Source: Bauldia litoralis (GTDB lineage Bacteria; Pseudomonadota; Alphaproteobacteria; Rhizobiales; Kaistiaceae). Taken from it: a stretch of DNA of 64,000 nt. Under the pieces are notes generated by a model. That model saw nothing but the letters and a program-made list of their open reading frames with translations. It had not been told where the DNA came from and searched no databases. Each line of letters starts with the position of its first letter. Positions within the stretch are counted from its first letter, which is position 1. The stretch spans positions 620,001 to 684,000 of the forward strand of contig NZ_FMXQ01000001.1 in the NCBI RefSeq assembly GCF_900104485.1. The letters are read 5' to 3'. Positions 42,591 to 50,633 of this stretch are shown here, piece by piece. The translations under genes were made by a program, and so were the position numbers.

Positions 42591-42610
42591 GCCCGGGCAC
42601 AAGTCCGGGC
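42591..42610. terminator. Hairpin between convergent operons
   Basis: GCCCGG (42591-42596) pairs with CCGGGC (42605-42610) around an 8-nt loop, 19 bp past the reductase stop and 28 bp past the ATPase stop on the other strand. It could serve both directions. No T-tract on either side, so it is a weak call. Confidence 0.4.
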
Positions 42611-42637
42611 CCTGAAGCACGCCGGCACGGCCCCGTA

Positions 42638-43735
42638 TCAGGCCGCCGCTTTCTCGCGGTGGGTGAAGCTGATGCCAGTGTTGGTGTCGAAGCAGTGCAC
42701 CTTGTCCGCTGTCCAGGCGAAGCGGACCGTGTCCTCGATCTTGATCGGCACGGTCGCCGGCGCGGTTGCCTTAAACAAATGGTCGTCCACCCGCAGCGTC
42801 AGGATCAACTCGACGCCATGGTTCTCGACATGGTGAACCTTGGCTTCGGCCGTGCCGTCGGGTCCGACGACGACATCCTCGGCGCGAATGCCGGCGGTCA
42901 CCGGGCCGTTATGGCCGGCGGCTTCGCGTCCCGCCGCGCCAGACAGCGCGATGTCGAGCTTGCCCGACAGGGCGGTCAGCCGGCCGTTCCGCACCGTGGC
43001 GTCGACGAGGTTCATCGCCGGTGAGCCGACGAAGCTCGCGACGAAGACGCTGCGCGGATTGTTGTAGATCTCGTATGGCGTGCCGATCTGCGCGATCCGT
43101 CCCTCATCCAGTACGCCGATACGGTCGCCCATCGACATCGCCTCGATCTGGTCGTGCGTGACGAAGAGGAAGGTGGCGCCGAGCTTCATCTGCAGGTCCT
43201 TGAGCTCGGACCTGAGCGCTTCGCGGAGTTTGGCGTCGAGGTTGGACAGCGGCTCGTCCATCAGGAAGGCGCGCGGCTCGCGAACGATTGCCCGGCCGAT
43301 CGCCACCCGCTGCATCTCGCCGCCGGACAGCTTGTCGGTCTTGCGCTCAAGCAGGTGCTCGATGCGCAGAATCTTGGACGCCGAGTTGACCCGCGTGTCG
43401 ATCTCGGCTTGCGTATAATTGTGGACGCGGGACTTCAGCGGAAATTCGAGATTCTGGCGAACCGTGTAGCGCGGATAGAGCGAATAATACTGGAAGACCA
43501 GGGCGATATCGCGTTGCGCCGCCGTCCAGTCGACCACGTCCTGGCCGTCGATCCGCACCGCGCCGGTGGTTGGCTTGTCGAGACCGGCGATCAACCGCAA
43601 GGTCGTCGTCTTGCCGGCGCCGGTCGGGCCGAGCAGCACGAAGAATTCGCCGTCCGCGATATCGAGCGACAGGTCCCGCAACGCCGGCGTTGCGGCGTAT
43701 GTCTTGCTGATCTTGTCGAGCGTGATCTGCGCCAT
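42638..43735 (-). CDS. CUT1 ABC transporter ATP-binding protein (UgpC/MalK-like), second ATPase
   Basis: A 365-residue ATPase with Walker A GPTGAGKTT, signature LSGGEMQRVAIGRA, Walker B AFLMDEPLSNLDAKL, H-loop FVTHDQ and a C-terminal OB-fold/TOBE regulatory domain (about 235-365). It energises import with its partner at 43740-44846; the two differ in sequence and presumably form a heterodimer, as in the rhizobial glycerol (GlpS/GlpT) system. It starts 4 bp after the partner's stop and ends the operon. Confidence 0.9.
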   Translation of the reverse strand: MAQITLDKISKTYAATPALRDLSLDIADGEFFVLLGPTGAGKTTTLRLIAGLDKPTTGAVRIDGQDVVDWTAAQRDIALVFQYYSLYPRYTVRQNLEFPLKSRVHNYTQAEIDTRVNSASKILRIEHLLERKTDKLSGGEMQRVAIGRAIVREPRAFLMDEPLSNLDAKLREALRSELKDLQMKLGATFLFVTHDQIEAMSMGDRIGVLDEGRIAQIGTPYEIYNNPRSVFVASFVGSPAMNLVDATVRNGRLTALSGKLDIALSGAAGREAAGHNGPVTAGIRAEDVVVGPDGTAEAKVHHVENHGVELILTLRVDDHLFKATAPATVPIKIEDTVRFAWTADKVHCFDTNTGISFTHREKAAA

Positions 43736-43739
43736 TTCC

Positions 43740-44846
43740 CTACCCGAGCCTGATGTTCAGCGAGTCGCCGCTTTTGGTGTCGAAGAAGTGCGTCTGCGCT
43801 TCGTCAAGTCGCGCCCAGACCGTATCGCCAACGCGCTTGACCATGCCGCTGGGCGTCCGGGAGCGCAGGTACTCGTCGCCGATCTTGAGGTCGACGATAT
43901 CGTAGGCGCCGAGCGGTTCGATGATATGCGCCTTGACCGGTATGTAGCCGGGTGTCTCTTCCGGAACGAGCAACACGCCCTCGGGCCGGACACCGAGCAT
44001 CAGCGACTCGTAGGACTTTTGCGAAAGGTGTTTCGGCAGGTCGGCCGAGAAGGCGAAGACGGCGTCGTTGTTGCCGACGACCAGTTCCGTGCCGGGGCCG
44101 GTGGTGCGAACGGCGACCGGCAGGATGTTCATCACCGGGCTGCCGATGAACTGTGCGACGAAGAGATTGGTCGGATACTGGTAGACTTCGCCCGGCGTGC
44201 CCACCTGCTGGAGCACCCCGTCATTCATGATCGCGACGCGGTCGGCCAGCGACATCGCCTCGACCTGGTCGTGGGTGACGTAGACGGTGGTCGAGTCGTT
44301 CTCGATATGCAGGCGCTTCAGTTCGGACCGCATGTCCTCGCGCAGCTTCGCGTCGAGCGAGCCGATCGGCTCGTCCATCAGCATCGCCTTGGGTCGCCGG
44401 ACCAGCGCCCGGCCGATGGCGATGCGCTGCATGTCGCCGCCCGACAGCGCCGAGGGGCGCACCTTGAGCAGGTGCTCGATCTTCAGCGACTTCGCCACCG
44501 CCTGGACCTGGGCATCGACCGCCGCCTTGCTCTCGCGGGTCGCGCGGAGCGGGAAGGCGATGTTGTCGTAGGCGGTGAGATGCGGATAGAGCGCATAGAG
44601 CTGGAAGACGAAGGCGATGTCCCGGTCGGAGGGACGCAGATCCTGGACCGGCCGGCCATCGATCCGGATATCGCCGGTATCGATGGTCTCGAGGCCGGCG
44701 ATGGCCCGCAGCGTCGTCGTCTTGCCACAGCCTGACGGCCCGAGCAGCACGACGAATTCCTTGTGGGCGATCGTCAGGTTCAGCTTCCGGATGACGTAGT
44801 TGTCACCGAAATATTTCTCGACGTCCTGAAGTGCGATTTCGGCCAT
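43740..44846 (-). CDS. CUT1 ABC transporter ATP-binding protein, first ATPase
   Basis: A 368-residue ATPase: Walker A GPSGCGKTT, signature LSGGDMQRIAIGRAL, Walker B AMLMDEPIGSLDAKL, H-loop YVTHDQVEAMSLADR, then TOBE domain (GVRPEGVLLVPEETPGY). It lies 11 bp after the small membrane protein gene. Two non-identical ATPases in one CUT1 operon is less common than one and suggests an asymmetric engine. Confidence 0.9.
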   Translation of the reverse strand: MAEIALQDVEKYFGDNYVIRKLNLTIAHKEFVVLLGPSGCGKTTTLRAIAGLETIDTGDIRIDGRPVQDLRPSDRDIAFVFQLYALYPHLTAYDNIAFPLRATRESKAAVDAQVQAVAKSLKIEHLLKVRPSALSGGDMQRIAIGRALVRRPKAMLMDEPIGSLDAKLREDMRSELKRLHIENDSTTVYVTHDQVEAMSLADRVAIMNDGVLQQVGTPGEVYQYPTNLFVAQFIGSPVMNILPVAVRTTGPGTELVVGNNDAVFAFSADLPKHLSQKSYESLMLGVRPEGVLLVPEETPGYIPVKAHIIEPLGAYDIVDLKIGDEYLRSRTPSGMVKRVGDTVWARLDEAQTHFFDTKSGDSLNIRLG

Positions 44847-44857
44847 GGGCTATCGGT

Positions 44858-45052
44858 TCACTCTTGCTCTTGCCCGGGGCCAGGCTTGATGTGCGAGAAG
44901 ATCAGGAAGCCGACCAGGCCGACCAGGATGATCGTCACGCCGTAACGATGGAAGAACAGGCTCCACGGCTGCAGGAGGGCCACCATGCCGGCGACCATGA
45001 TCCACATCGAGAGCGGCTCGAGGTACTTCGCGCTGATTTGCGGAAACGTCAT
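44858..45052 (-). CDS. Small two-helix membrane protein embedded in ABC operon
   Basis: A 64-residue protein, MTFPQISAKYLEPLSMWIMV..., with two hydrophobic helices (about 14-34 and 37-55) joined by a short loop with His and Arg, and a polar tail HIKPGPGQEQE. I do not recognise a named family. It lies between the permease gene (9-bp gap) and the ATPase gene (11-bp gap), so it is co-translated. The rhizobial glycerol operon has a small membrane protein (GlpU) at a similar place, but the sequence is not obviously of that family. It may be an accessory subunit of the permease. Confidence 0.75.
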   Translation of the reverse strand: MTFPQISAKYLEPLSMWIMVAGMVALLQPWSLFFHRYGVTIILVGLVGFLIFSHIKPGPGQEQE

Positions 45053-45061
45053 CGCCCCGTC

Positions 45062-46018
45062 CTATTTCCGGATTGCGCCGAAGGTGACGCCGCGCAGCAG
45101 ATGGCCACGAAGGGCGAAGGTGAAGATCGCCACCGGCACCAGGAACAGGAAGGTTCCCGCCGCGATGACCGTCCAGTCGGTCAGGCCGGAGCCGACCTGT
45201 GCCGGAATGAAGGGCGGTGCGGTCTGCGCCCGCCGGTTGGTCATGATCAGCGCGAAGGCATATTCGTTCCACGCGAAGATGAAGGAGAAGACCGCGGTCG
45301 CTGCGATGCCGGTTGTCGCCTCCGGCAGCACGATCTTGAAGAAGGACTGCAGCCGCGTATAGCCGTCGACCAGCGCCGCTTCCTCATACTCCTTCGGTAT
45401 CTCGTCCATGAAGCCCTTCATCAGCCACACCGCGAAGGACAGGTTGAACGCGGTGTAGAGGATTATCAGCCCGAGATGCGTGTCGGTCATCCCGAACACC
45501 CGGTACATCAGGAACATCGGGATCGCGACCACCACCGGTGGCAGCATGCGCGTCGACAGGATGAAGAACAGGAGATCATCTTCCCCCTTCATCTTGAACC
45601 GCGAGAATCCATAGGCGGTGAGCGTCCCCATCGCCACCGCCAGGAAGGTGCTGGTGATCGCCACGATGAGGCTGTTCATGAAGCGGTTGGGATAGGCGGA
45701 GAGCTGGACCGAGTCGCCGACCCGCAGCACCCGTTCGCCACCGTCATAGATCGCCTGCTCCCACCACGGCGCGGCGTCATAGACCTCCGGGTCGACGGGC
45801 CCGCGAAGCTGCACCCGCTTGGTGAACAGCTTGACGAAGGGCGTCACCTCCGGCTGGAAGAGCACCGTCGGCGGCACGCTGGTGGCAAGCTGGCGCGGCT
45901 TGAAGGCCGTCGAGGCGATCCAGTAGATCGGCGCCAGGAAGATGATGGTGATGACCAGGATCGCCGCGATGGCGATGCGGTTCGTGACGCGACGGCCAGA
46001 CGATGTGACGACGGCCAT
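45062..46018 (-). CDS. CUT1 ABC transporter permease 2 (MalG-like)
   Basis: A 318-residue inner-membrane permease with six hydrophobic segments. The EAA loop (EYEEAALVDGYTRLQSFFKIVLPEA) couples to an ATPase. A periplasmic loop of about 60 residues follows the first helix (FKPRQLATSVPPTVLFQPEVTP onward). The start follows the other permease's stop by 1 bp. Substrate is set mainly by the binding protein, so remains open. Confidence 0.92.
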   Translation of the reverse strand: MAVVTSSGRRVTNRIAIAAILVITIIFLAPIYWIASTAFKPRQLATSVPPTVLFQPEVTPFVKLFTKRVQLRGPVDPEVYDAAPWWEQAIYDGGERVLRVGDSVQLSAYPNRFMNSLIVAITSTFLAVAMGTLTAYGFSRFKMKGEDDLLFFILSTRMLPPVVVAIPMFLMYRVFGMTDTHLGLIILYTAFNLSFAVWLMKGFMDEIPKEYEEAALVDGYTRLQSFFKIVLPEATTGIAATAVFSFIFAWNEYAFALIMTNRRAQTAPPFIPAQVGSGLTDWTVIAAGTFLFLVPVAIFTFALRGHLLRGVTFGAIRK

Positions 46019-46019
46019 C

Positions 46020-46919
46020 CTAGCGCTCCTTCACCTTGTTGAGGTACTTCACGTAGATATTGGTGATCGCCAGGACGACGATCAGCACGATGTAGGCCAG
46101 TGCGCTGGACCGGCCTGTCTGCCACTCCTGGAAGGCCATCTTGTAGAGCCGGATCGAGATCATCTCGGTCGTCGGCTGGCCGCTCATGATGAAGGGCAGG
46201 TCGAAGCTCTTGAAAGCCTCCATGGTGCGGAAAATGATCGCGATGATCAGGATCGGCGCCACCAGCGGCAGCGTGATCCGCGTGAAGGTGTACCAGGTGC
46301 CGGCCCGGTCGATCGCCGCCGCCTCGTAGAGGTGCGAAGGCACCGCCGAGAGGCCGGCCAGCGACAGCAGCATGACGAAGGGCGCCCACATCCAGATATC
46401 GGTGATGGCGACCGCGTAGAGCGCCATGTCGGGGTTCGACAGCCAGTCGAAGGAACCGAGCCCGAGCCCGTAATTGATGATGCCCCAGGACGGGTCGTAG
46501 AGCAGCTTCCAGAACAGCCCGACCACGGCCATCGACATCATCATCGGCAGCAGCAGCAGGGTGGTGATCAACCCCTTGAAGGGGATCTTCCGGTTGAGGA
46601 GCAGCGCCAGCCCGAAGCCGACGATGACCTGCCCGCCGACCGAGACGATGACATATTGCGCGGTGACCGTGAAGTTTCGCCAGATGTTCGGATCGTTGAG
46701 CAGCTCACGGTAATTCTGCAGCCCGACAAAGTTGACGGGATCGTTCACCGAGGCGCGGAAATCCGTGAAGGAATAGCCGAGCGAATAGATCAGCGGAAAG
46801 ATGTTGAAGATGATGAGGAAAGCGATCGTCGGCAGGATGAAGACGTTGCGGATGGTGAGATCGCTCCATCCTCGCGCCGCAGCCCGCGTATCGCCTTCCA
46901 GTCGCGCAAGTCCCGCCAA
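46020..46919 (-). CDS. CUT1 ABC transporter permease 1 (MalF-like)
   Basis: A permease of about 299 residues with six hydrophobic segments: FILPTIAFLIIFNIFPLIYSLGYSF, the conserved FVGLQNYRELLNDPNIW, and the EAA loop HLYEAAAIDRAGTWYTFTRITLPL. The start is best set at TTG 46919 (LAGLARLEGD), with GGGGGGAAG a few nt upstream. A longer frame runs back through the hairpin and into the binding-protein gene and is not credible. Confidence 0.88.
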   Translation of the reverse strand: MAGLARLEGDTRAAARGWSDLTIRNVFILPTIAFLIIFNIFPLIYSLGYSFTDFRASVNDPVNFVGLQNYRELLNDPNIWRNFTVTAQYVIVSVGGQVIVGFGLALLLNRKIPFKGLITTLLLLPMMMSMAVVGLFWKLLYDPSWGIINYGLGLGSFDWLSNPDMALYAVAITDIWMWAPFVMLLSLAGLSAVPSHLYEAAAIDRAGTWYTFTRITLPLVAPILIIAIIFRTMEAFKSFDLPFIMSGQPTTEMISIRLYKMAFQEWQTGRSSALAYIVLIVVLAITNIYVKYLNKVKER

Positions 46920-46963
46920 CGCTTCCCCCCGTCGGTTCAGATTTCTTGTTGCTTTTTGGGTGG

Positions 46964-46989
46964 CCGGGGGAGGCGTGCGCCTCCCCCGG
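46964..46989. terminator. Intra-operon hairpin between binding protein and permease
   Basis: A perfect palindrome with 12-bp arms (CCGGGGGAGGCG and CGCCTCCCCCGG) 22 bp past the binding-protein stop. No T-tract follows on the minus strand, so it is likely a partial attenuator or a 3' stabiliser that lets the binding protein be made in excess over the permeases, as in malE-malF. Confidence 0.65.
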
Positions 46990-47010
46990 TTCCCGATCAG
47001 TGTCGGATGA

Positions 47011-48306
47011 CTAGCGGCCGTATTTCTCGAAGGTCGCTTTCCAGTCGGCCGCGAGACCGTCGAGGGCCTCCTTGGCCGTGCCCTCGCCGCCAACCACGTA
47101 CGGATAGACGCGGTTGTTGATCTGGGTGAGCAACTCCGCATATTCCGGCACCGCCCAGAAGTCCTTCACCATGAACATCGACTGGTAGAAGGCTTCGTTA
47201 TACGGCGTGGCATTACGGAACTCGGCCGATTCCAGCACCTTGGCGGAGCAGGTATAGCCACCGAGCTCGGCCCAGCGCTTCTGGACGTCTTCCTGGATGA
47301 ACCACTCCAGGAACTTCTTCGACTCGTCGATATTCTGCGAGTAGCTGACGATCGAGATGCCCTGGCCGCCGAGCGCTGCATGCTGCGCGCCGCCCGGACC
47401 CGCCGGATTGGCGAAGTAGCCGGTGTTGTCGGCATGCGGATTGAGCGCCGGGTTGTTGAGCGCCGGGAAGAAGGCGAAGTAGTTCATGCTCATCGCCGCC
47501 AGGCCTTCGGTGATCGCCTGGTTGTCCTCCTGGAAGAAGGTCTTGCCCCAGTTCGGCGGGGTGAACTGGTAGAGTTCGCGATACATCTCGAGCGCCGCGA
47601 TCGCTTCCGGCGAGTTGACGATGCCCTCGACCTGGTAGGTCGAATAGTCGCCAAGGTCGCCGCCGTAGCTGAACAGCGCGTTCTCGTAACCCATCACCAG
47701 CGCGTCATACGAGTTGTCGGTGTAGATCGCGATGCCGTACTGGTTGTCGTCCGGACGATAGAAGAACTCGGCGATGTCGCGCATCTCCGCGTAGGTCTTC
47801 GGCGCGGCGAGATCGTAGCCGTATTTCGCCTTGAAGGCCTCCATCTCCTTGGCATCGGTGAACCAGTCGGTCCGGTAAGCCCAGCCGGTCGCATCGCCCT
47901 CGGCGGGGATCGCCCAGAACTTGCCGTCATACTCGGCGTAAGCCTTGACGGTGGCCGGAGCCATGATGTCGTTGACCTTGTGCTCCGCGAAGAAGTCGGT
48001 CAGGTCGACATAGTGACCACCGGTCGAGCCGGCACCAAGCCACTGCGAGTCACCGACGACCATGTCGTAGGCATCGCCCTTGGCGTTGAACTCCGTGAAG
48101 GCCTTGGTCTGGAAGTCCGACCACGGGGTGGTCTCGACGGTGACCGTGACGCCGGTCGCTTCGGTGTATTCGTTGACGAGTTCCTGCAGATAGTTTGCCG
48201 GATCCCATTCGGCCCAGAAGATCACGAGTTCCTGGGCGGAAGCTGCGTTGACGGTGAACGCCATGGTGGCGCCCGCAAGCAGAGCAGTCCATCTTTTCTT
48301 CAGCAT
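47011..48306 (-). CDS. CUT1 ABC transporter extracellular solute-binding protein
   Basis: A 431-residue periplasmic sugar-binding protein. Signal peptide MLKKRWTALLAGATMAFTVNAASA, cleaved before QELVIFWAEWDPANYL. Typical family 1 features: DAYDMVVGDSQWLG, FWAIPAEGDATGWAYRTDWF and many aromatic residues near NYFAFFPALNNP for sugar stacking. It is the first gene of the six-gene operon. The promoter at 48331-48366 shares a 36-bp element with the molybdenum hydroxylase promoter, so the imported solute is likely tied to that oxidation pathway. Confidence 0.92.
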   Translation of the reverse strand: MLKKRWTALLAGATMAFTVNAASAQELVIFWAEWDPANYLQELVNEYTEATGVTVTVETTPWSDFQTKAFTEFNAKGDAYDMVVGDSQWLGAGSTGGHYVDLTDFFAEHKVNDIMAPATVKAYAEYDGKFWAIPAEGDATGWAYRTDWFTDAKEMEAFKAKYGYDLAAPKTYAEMRDIAEFFYRPDDNQYGIAIYTDNSYDALVMGYENALFSYGGDLGDYSTYQVEGIVNSPEAIAALEMYRELYQFTPPNWGKTFFQEDNQAITEGLAAMSMNYFAFFPALNNPALNPHADNTGYFANPAGPGGAQHAALGGQGISIVSYSQNIDESKKFLEWFIQEDVQKRWAELGGYTCSAKVLESAEFRNATPYNEAFYQSMFMVKDFWAVPEYAELLTQINNRVYPYVVGGEGTAKEALDGLAADWKATFEKYGR

Positions 48307-48330
48307 TGCGCTTCTCTCCCTTTTTATTGA

Positions 48331-48366
48331 TCCAATGATCGATTATCGATAATTCGCTGTCAATGG
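48331..48366 (-). promoter_or_regulatory. Promoter with embedded palindrome, copy 2 (ABC operon)
   Basis: Reverse complement of the element at 34110-34145 with 2 mismatches in 36. On the minus strand it reads TTGACA, a 17-nt spacer holding the ATCGATAATCGAT palindrome, then GATCAT. The start site would be about 5-8 nt past it, giving a leader of roughly 20 nt before the binding-protein ATG at 48306. Confidence 0.75.
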
Positions 48367-48393
48367 ATACATTCCGCCAGCGTGTGACGGCAC

Positions 48394-49113
48394 TCAGTTA
48401 ACCGTTCGCCCAGTCCTCTTTCTGGCGGTCTTGCTGCCGCGTTTTTGTATCCTGCCGCTCGCCTTGCCGGCGCCATCTCCCTTCCCGGCTTCGGCGATCG
48501 CCGTCCGGACCAATGCGAAGGATGCCCATATGGCCACCCGTCGCGCCTCCTCCCCGTCAAGCCCGCAGATATCCTTGAGGACGACGAAAGCCTCCGTACC
48601 AAATACCAGTGACAGCGACTGCGTCAATCTGTCAAATTCCGCCTCCGACAGTCGCGACTTGAGCGGCAGCAACGCCTCTCCCAGCAGGCGTTTTCGATTG
48701 CCGCGCACCAGTCGCGCCTCGTCGCCAAGCGTCCCGGCCTTGCCCCGCGTCCACTGTTCGATCGCCAGCTTGAGAACGGCTCTGTGGGTCGCCTCATAGG
48801 TCTCGATCCGCGGATAGGCAAAGCTGATCAGTTCGGCGATCCGTTCCTCCGCGTCCGATGAATCCGACGTCCATTCGAGGATCGGTCCCAGCGCCTGTTC
48901 GACCGTTTCCTGGATCAGGGCGACCTGGCTCGGGAAATAGCGATAGGCAGTGGCGCGCGACACTTCCGCCGCCTCCGCCACTTCGCTCACCGAGGGGATC
49001 AGGCCTTCCTCCATCAGCCTCATCGCCGTGTCCAGCATCCTCTTTTTCATGCGCGCGCGAGCCCCCGTCCCGGCGGCGCGCGTGCTGCCATGCACTTGAC
49101 GTGAGACGGCCAT
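48394..49113 (-). CDS. TetR family transcriptional regulator
   Basis: A 239-residue repressor. The HTH is RMLDTAMRLMEEGLIPSVSEVAEAAEVSRATAYRYFPSQ (about 24-62), and the ligand domain is helical. The C-terminus is very basic (GKASGRIQKRGSKTARKRTGR). ATG at 49113 with no evident ribosome site. It diverges from the operon starting at 49218. The palindrome at 49121-49136 lies next to its start. It also lies directly upstream of the ABC operon on the same strand but that operon has its own promoter. Confidence 0.88.
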   Translation of the reverse strand: MAVSRQVHGSTRAAGTGARARMKKRMLDTAMRLMEEGLIPSVSEVAEAAEVSRATAYRYFPSQVALIQETVEQALGPILEWTSDSSDAEERIAELISFAYPRIETYEATHRAVLKLAIEQWTRGKAGTLGDEARLVRGNRKRLLGEALLPLKSRLSEAEFDRLTQSLSLVFGTEAFVVLKDICGLDGEEARRVAIWASFALVRTAIAEAGKGDGAGKASGRIQKRGSKTARKRTGRTVN

Positions 49114-49120
49114 GTCAATA

Positions 49121-49136
49121 TGATACGCACGTCTCA
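49121..49136. promoter_or_regulatory. Candidate TetR operator
   Basis: A 16-bp near-palindrome TGATACGCACGTCTCA: arms TGAtACG and CGTcTCA with one mismatch. It resembles TGAGACGnnCGTCTCA sites of TetR repressors. A further TGAGACGG half-site lies at 49102-49109. The position, 8 bp upstream of the TetR start and about 80 bp from the divergent gene, allows control of both. Confidence 0.65.
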
Positions 49137-49217
49137 AATTAAAAATCAATTCTGGTTTTCCCTTTCTTTTGATCGCTATCGAAAAGCGGCGGGAAGACCC
49201 CGGGGGGAACATCGACC

Positions 49218-50048
49218 ATGGCCGCGATCGCCCGCGCGCAGATCCTTGAAAAATTCCGGGACATGGTGCGCCAGCGGGTGCCCATCGTCGGCGGCGGCGC
49301 CGGCACCGGCCTCTCGGCGAAGTGTGAGGAAGCCGGCGGCATCGACCTGATCATCATCTACAATTCCGGCCGCTACCGCATGGCCGGCCGCGGCTCGTCA
49401 GCTGGCCTCCTCGCCTACGGCAATGCCAACGAGATCGTCAGGGAAATGGCCGTCGAGGTGCTGCCGGTGGTCAAGCACACGCCGGTATTGGCCGGCGTCA
49501 ACGGCACCGACCCCTTCATCCTGATGCCGCAGTTCCTCGCCGAACTGAAGGCGATGGGATTCTCCGGCGTGCAGAATTTCCCCACCATCGGCCTGTTCGA
49601 CGGCAGGATGCGCCGCGCCTTCGAGGAGACCGGCATGAGCTACAGCCTCGAGGTCGACATGATCGCCGAGGCGCATGCGCTCGATCTCCTGACCACGCCC
49701 TATGTCTTCGATCCCGCCGAGGCGCGGGCGATGACAGAAGCCGGCGCCGACATCATCGTCGCCCATATGGGCGTCACCACCGGCGGCGCGATCGGCGCGA
49801 CCTCGGCAACCAGCCTCGACGACTGCGTCCGCGAAATCGACGCCATCGCCGAGGCGGCACTGGCTGTCCGCGACGACGTCATCGTCCTGTGCCATGGCGG
49901 GCCGATCGCCATGCCGGACGACGCCGCCTACATCCTCAAGGGCTGCCAGGCCTGCCACGGCTTCTACGGCGCTTCGAGCATGGAGCGCCTGCCGGTCGAA
50001 ACCGCCCTGACCGAGCAGACGCGGAACTTCAAGGCGATCGCCTTCTGA
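49218..50048 (+). CDS. Phosphoenolpyruvate hydrolase family protein (PF09370)
   Basis: A 276-residue TIM-barrel protein: [104 protein letters not shown] and a C-terminal [12 protein letters not shown]. This is the domain found alone or fused to Tm-1-like (UPF0261) proteins; true activity is poorly known. ATG with GGGGGGAA upstream. It leads an operon with a cupin, a sugar isomerase-like protein and an oxidoreductase. Confidence 0.85.
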   Translation: MAAIARAQILEKFRDMVRQRVPIVGGGAGTGLSAKCEEAGGIDLIIIYNSGRYRMAGRGSSAGLLAYGNANEIVREMAVEVLPVVKHTPVLAGVNGTDPFILMPQFLAELKAMGFSGVQNFPTIGLFDGRMRRAFEETGMSYSLEVDMIAEAHALDLLTTPYVFDPAEARAMTEAGADIIVAHMGVTTGGAIGATSATSLDDCVREIDAIAEAALAVRDDVIVLCHGGPIAMPDDAAYILKGCQACHGFYGASSMERLPVETALTEQTRNFKAIAF

Positions 50049-50092
50049 GCGGATTGGCCCGCCAAGGTCCGGCGGGAATGGGAGAACAGACA

Positions 50093-50497
50093 ATGCACCG
50101 CAGGTTCACCGTCGCCAGCGAGACCGAGCAGGAATCCCTCGACTGGGGCAAGCTCCGCTGGCTCAGCCACCCACCGTCGACCGGCGCCGAGCAACTGACC
50201 GTCATCGACGTCTCGCTGATGCCGGGCAAGGGTCACGACTTCCACAAGCATCCCGACCAGGAAGAAGTGATCCTCGTCATCGCCGGCACGGTCGAGCAGT
50301 GGGTCGACCAGGAGAAGCGCATCCTCGGCCCAGGTGATTCCGCCCATATCCCGGCCGACATGGTCCATGCCTCGTTCAATGTCGGCGATAGCGAAGCGAA
50401 GATCGCCGCCATTCTCGGGCCTTGTGTCGGCGACAACGGATACGAGTTGGTCGATGTCGCCGACCAGGCGCCATGGAACGGCTTGCGGGCCAGCTAA
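50093..50497 (+). CDS. Cupin-domain protein
   Basis: A 134-residue single cupin barrel. Motif 1 is GHDFHKHPDQEEVILVIAGTVE (metal His and Glu) and motif 2 is LGPGDSAHIPADMVHASFN (second His). It may act as a small isomerase or sensor in the catabolic operon. ATG at 50093, with GGGAGAA 7 nt upstream. The 136-bp gap downstream is longer than others in this operon. Confidence 0.85.
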   Translation: MHRRFTVASETEQESLDWGKLRWLSHPPSTGAEQLTVIDVSLMPGKGHDFHKHPDQEEVILVIAGTVEQWVDQEKRILGPGDSAHIPADMVHASFNVGDSEAKIAAILGPCVGDNGYELVDVADQAPWNGLRAS

Positions 50498-50596
50498 GCC
50501 ACACCCCTCCGCCGGTTTTCAGGCTTGCGGCGGATCGGAATCCCGCCCGGGGGCTGTACATTTGGCCGCCCCGAGGGGAAAACTGGTCTCAACGAC

Positions 50597-50606
50597 TGAT
50601 ATATCA
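50597..50606. promoter_or_regulatory. Short palindrome TGATATATCA
   Basis: A perfect 10-bp palindrome 28 bp upstream of the next start, in the only long gap of the operon (50498-50633). The gap also has a 7-bp stem (TCCGCCG/CGGCGGA) just after the cupin stop. Together they suggest a terminator followed by an internal regulated promoter. Confidence 0.4.
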
Positions 50607-50633
50607 ATCCGCGTTCCAAGGGAGGACTGACAG

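Noticed and set aside
47011-47141. Permease 1 starting inside the binding-protein gene at 47141
   Set aside because: It would read through the perfect hairpin and give 74 residues of Pro/Arg-rich leader; the TTG at 46919 has a good ribosome site and gives the usual length.
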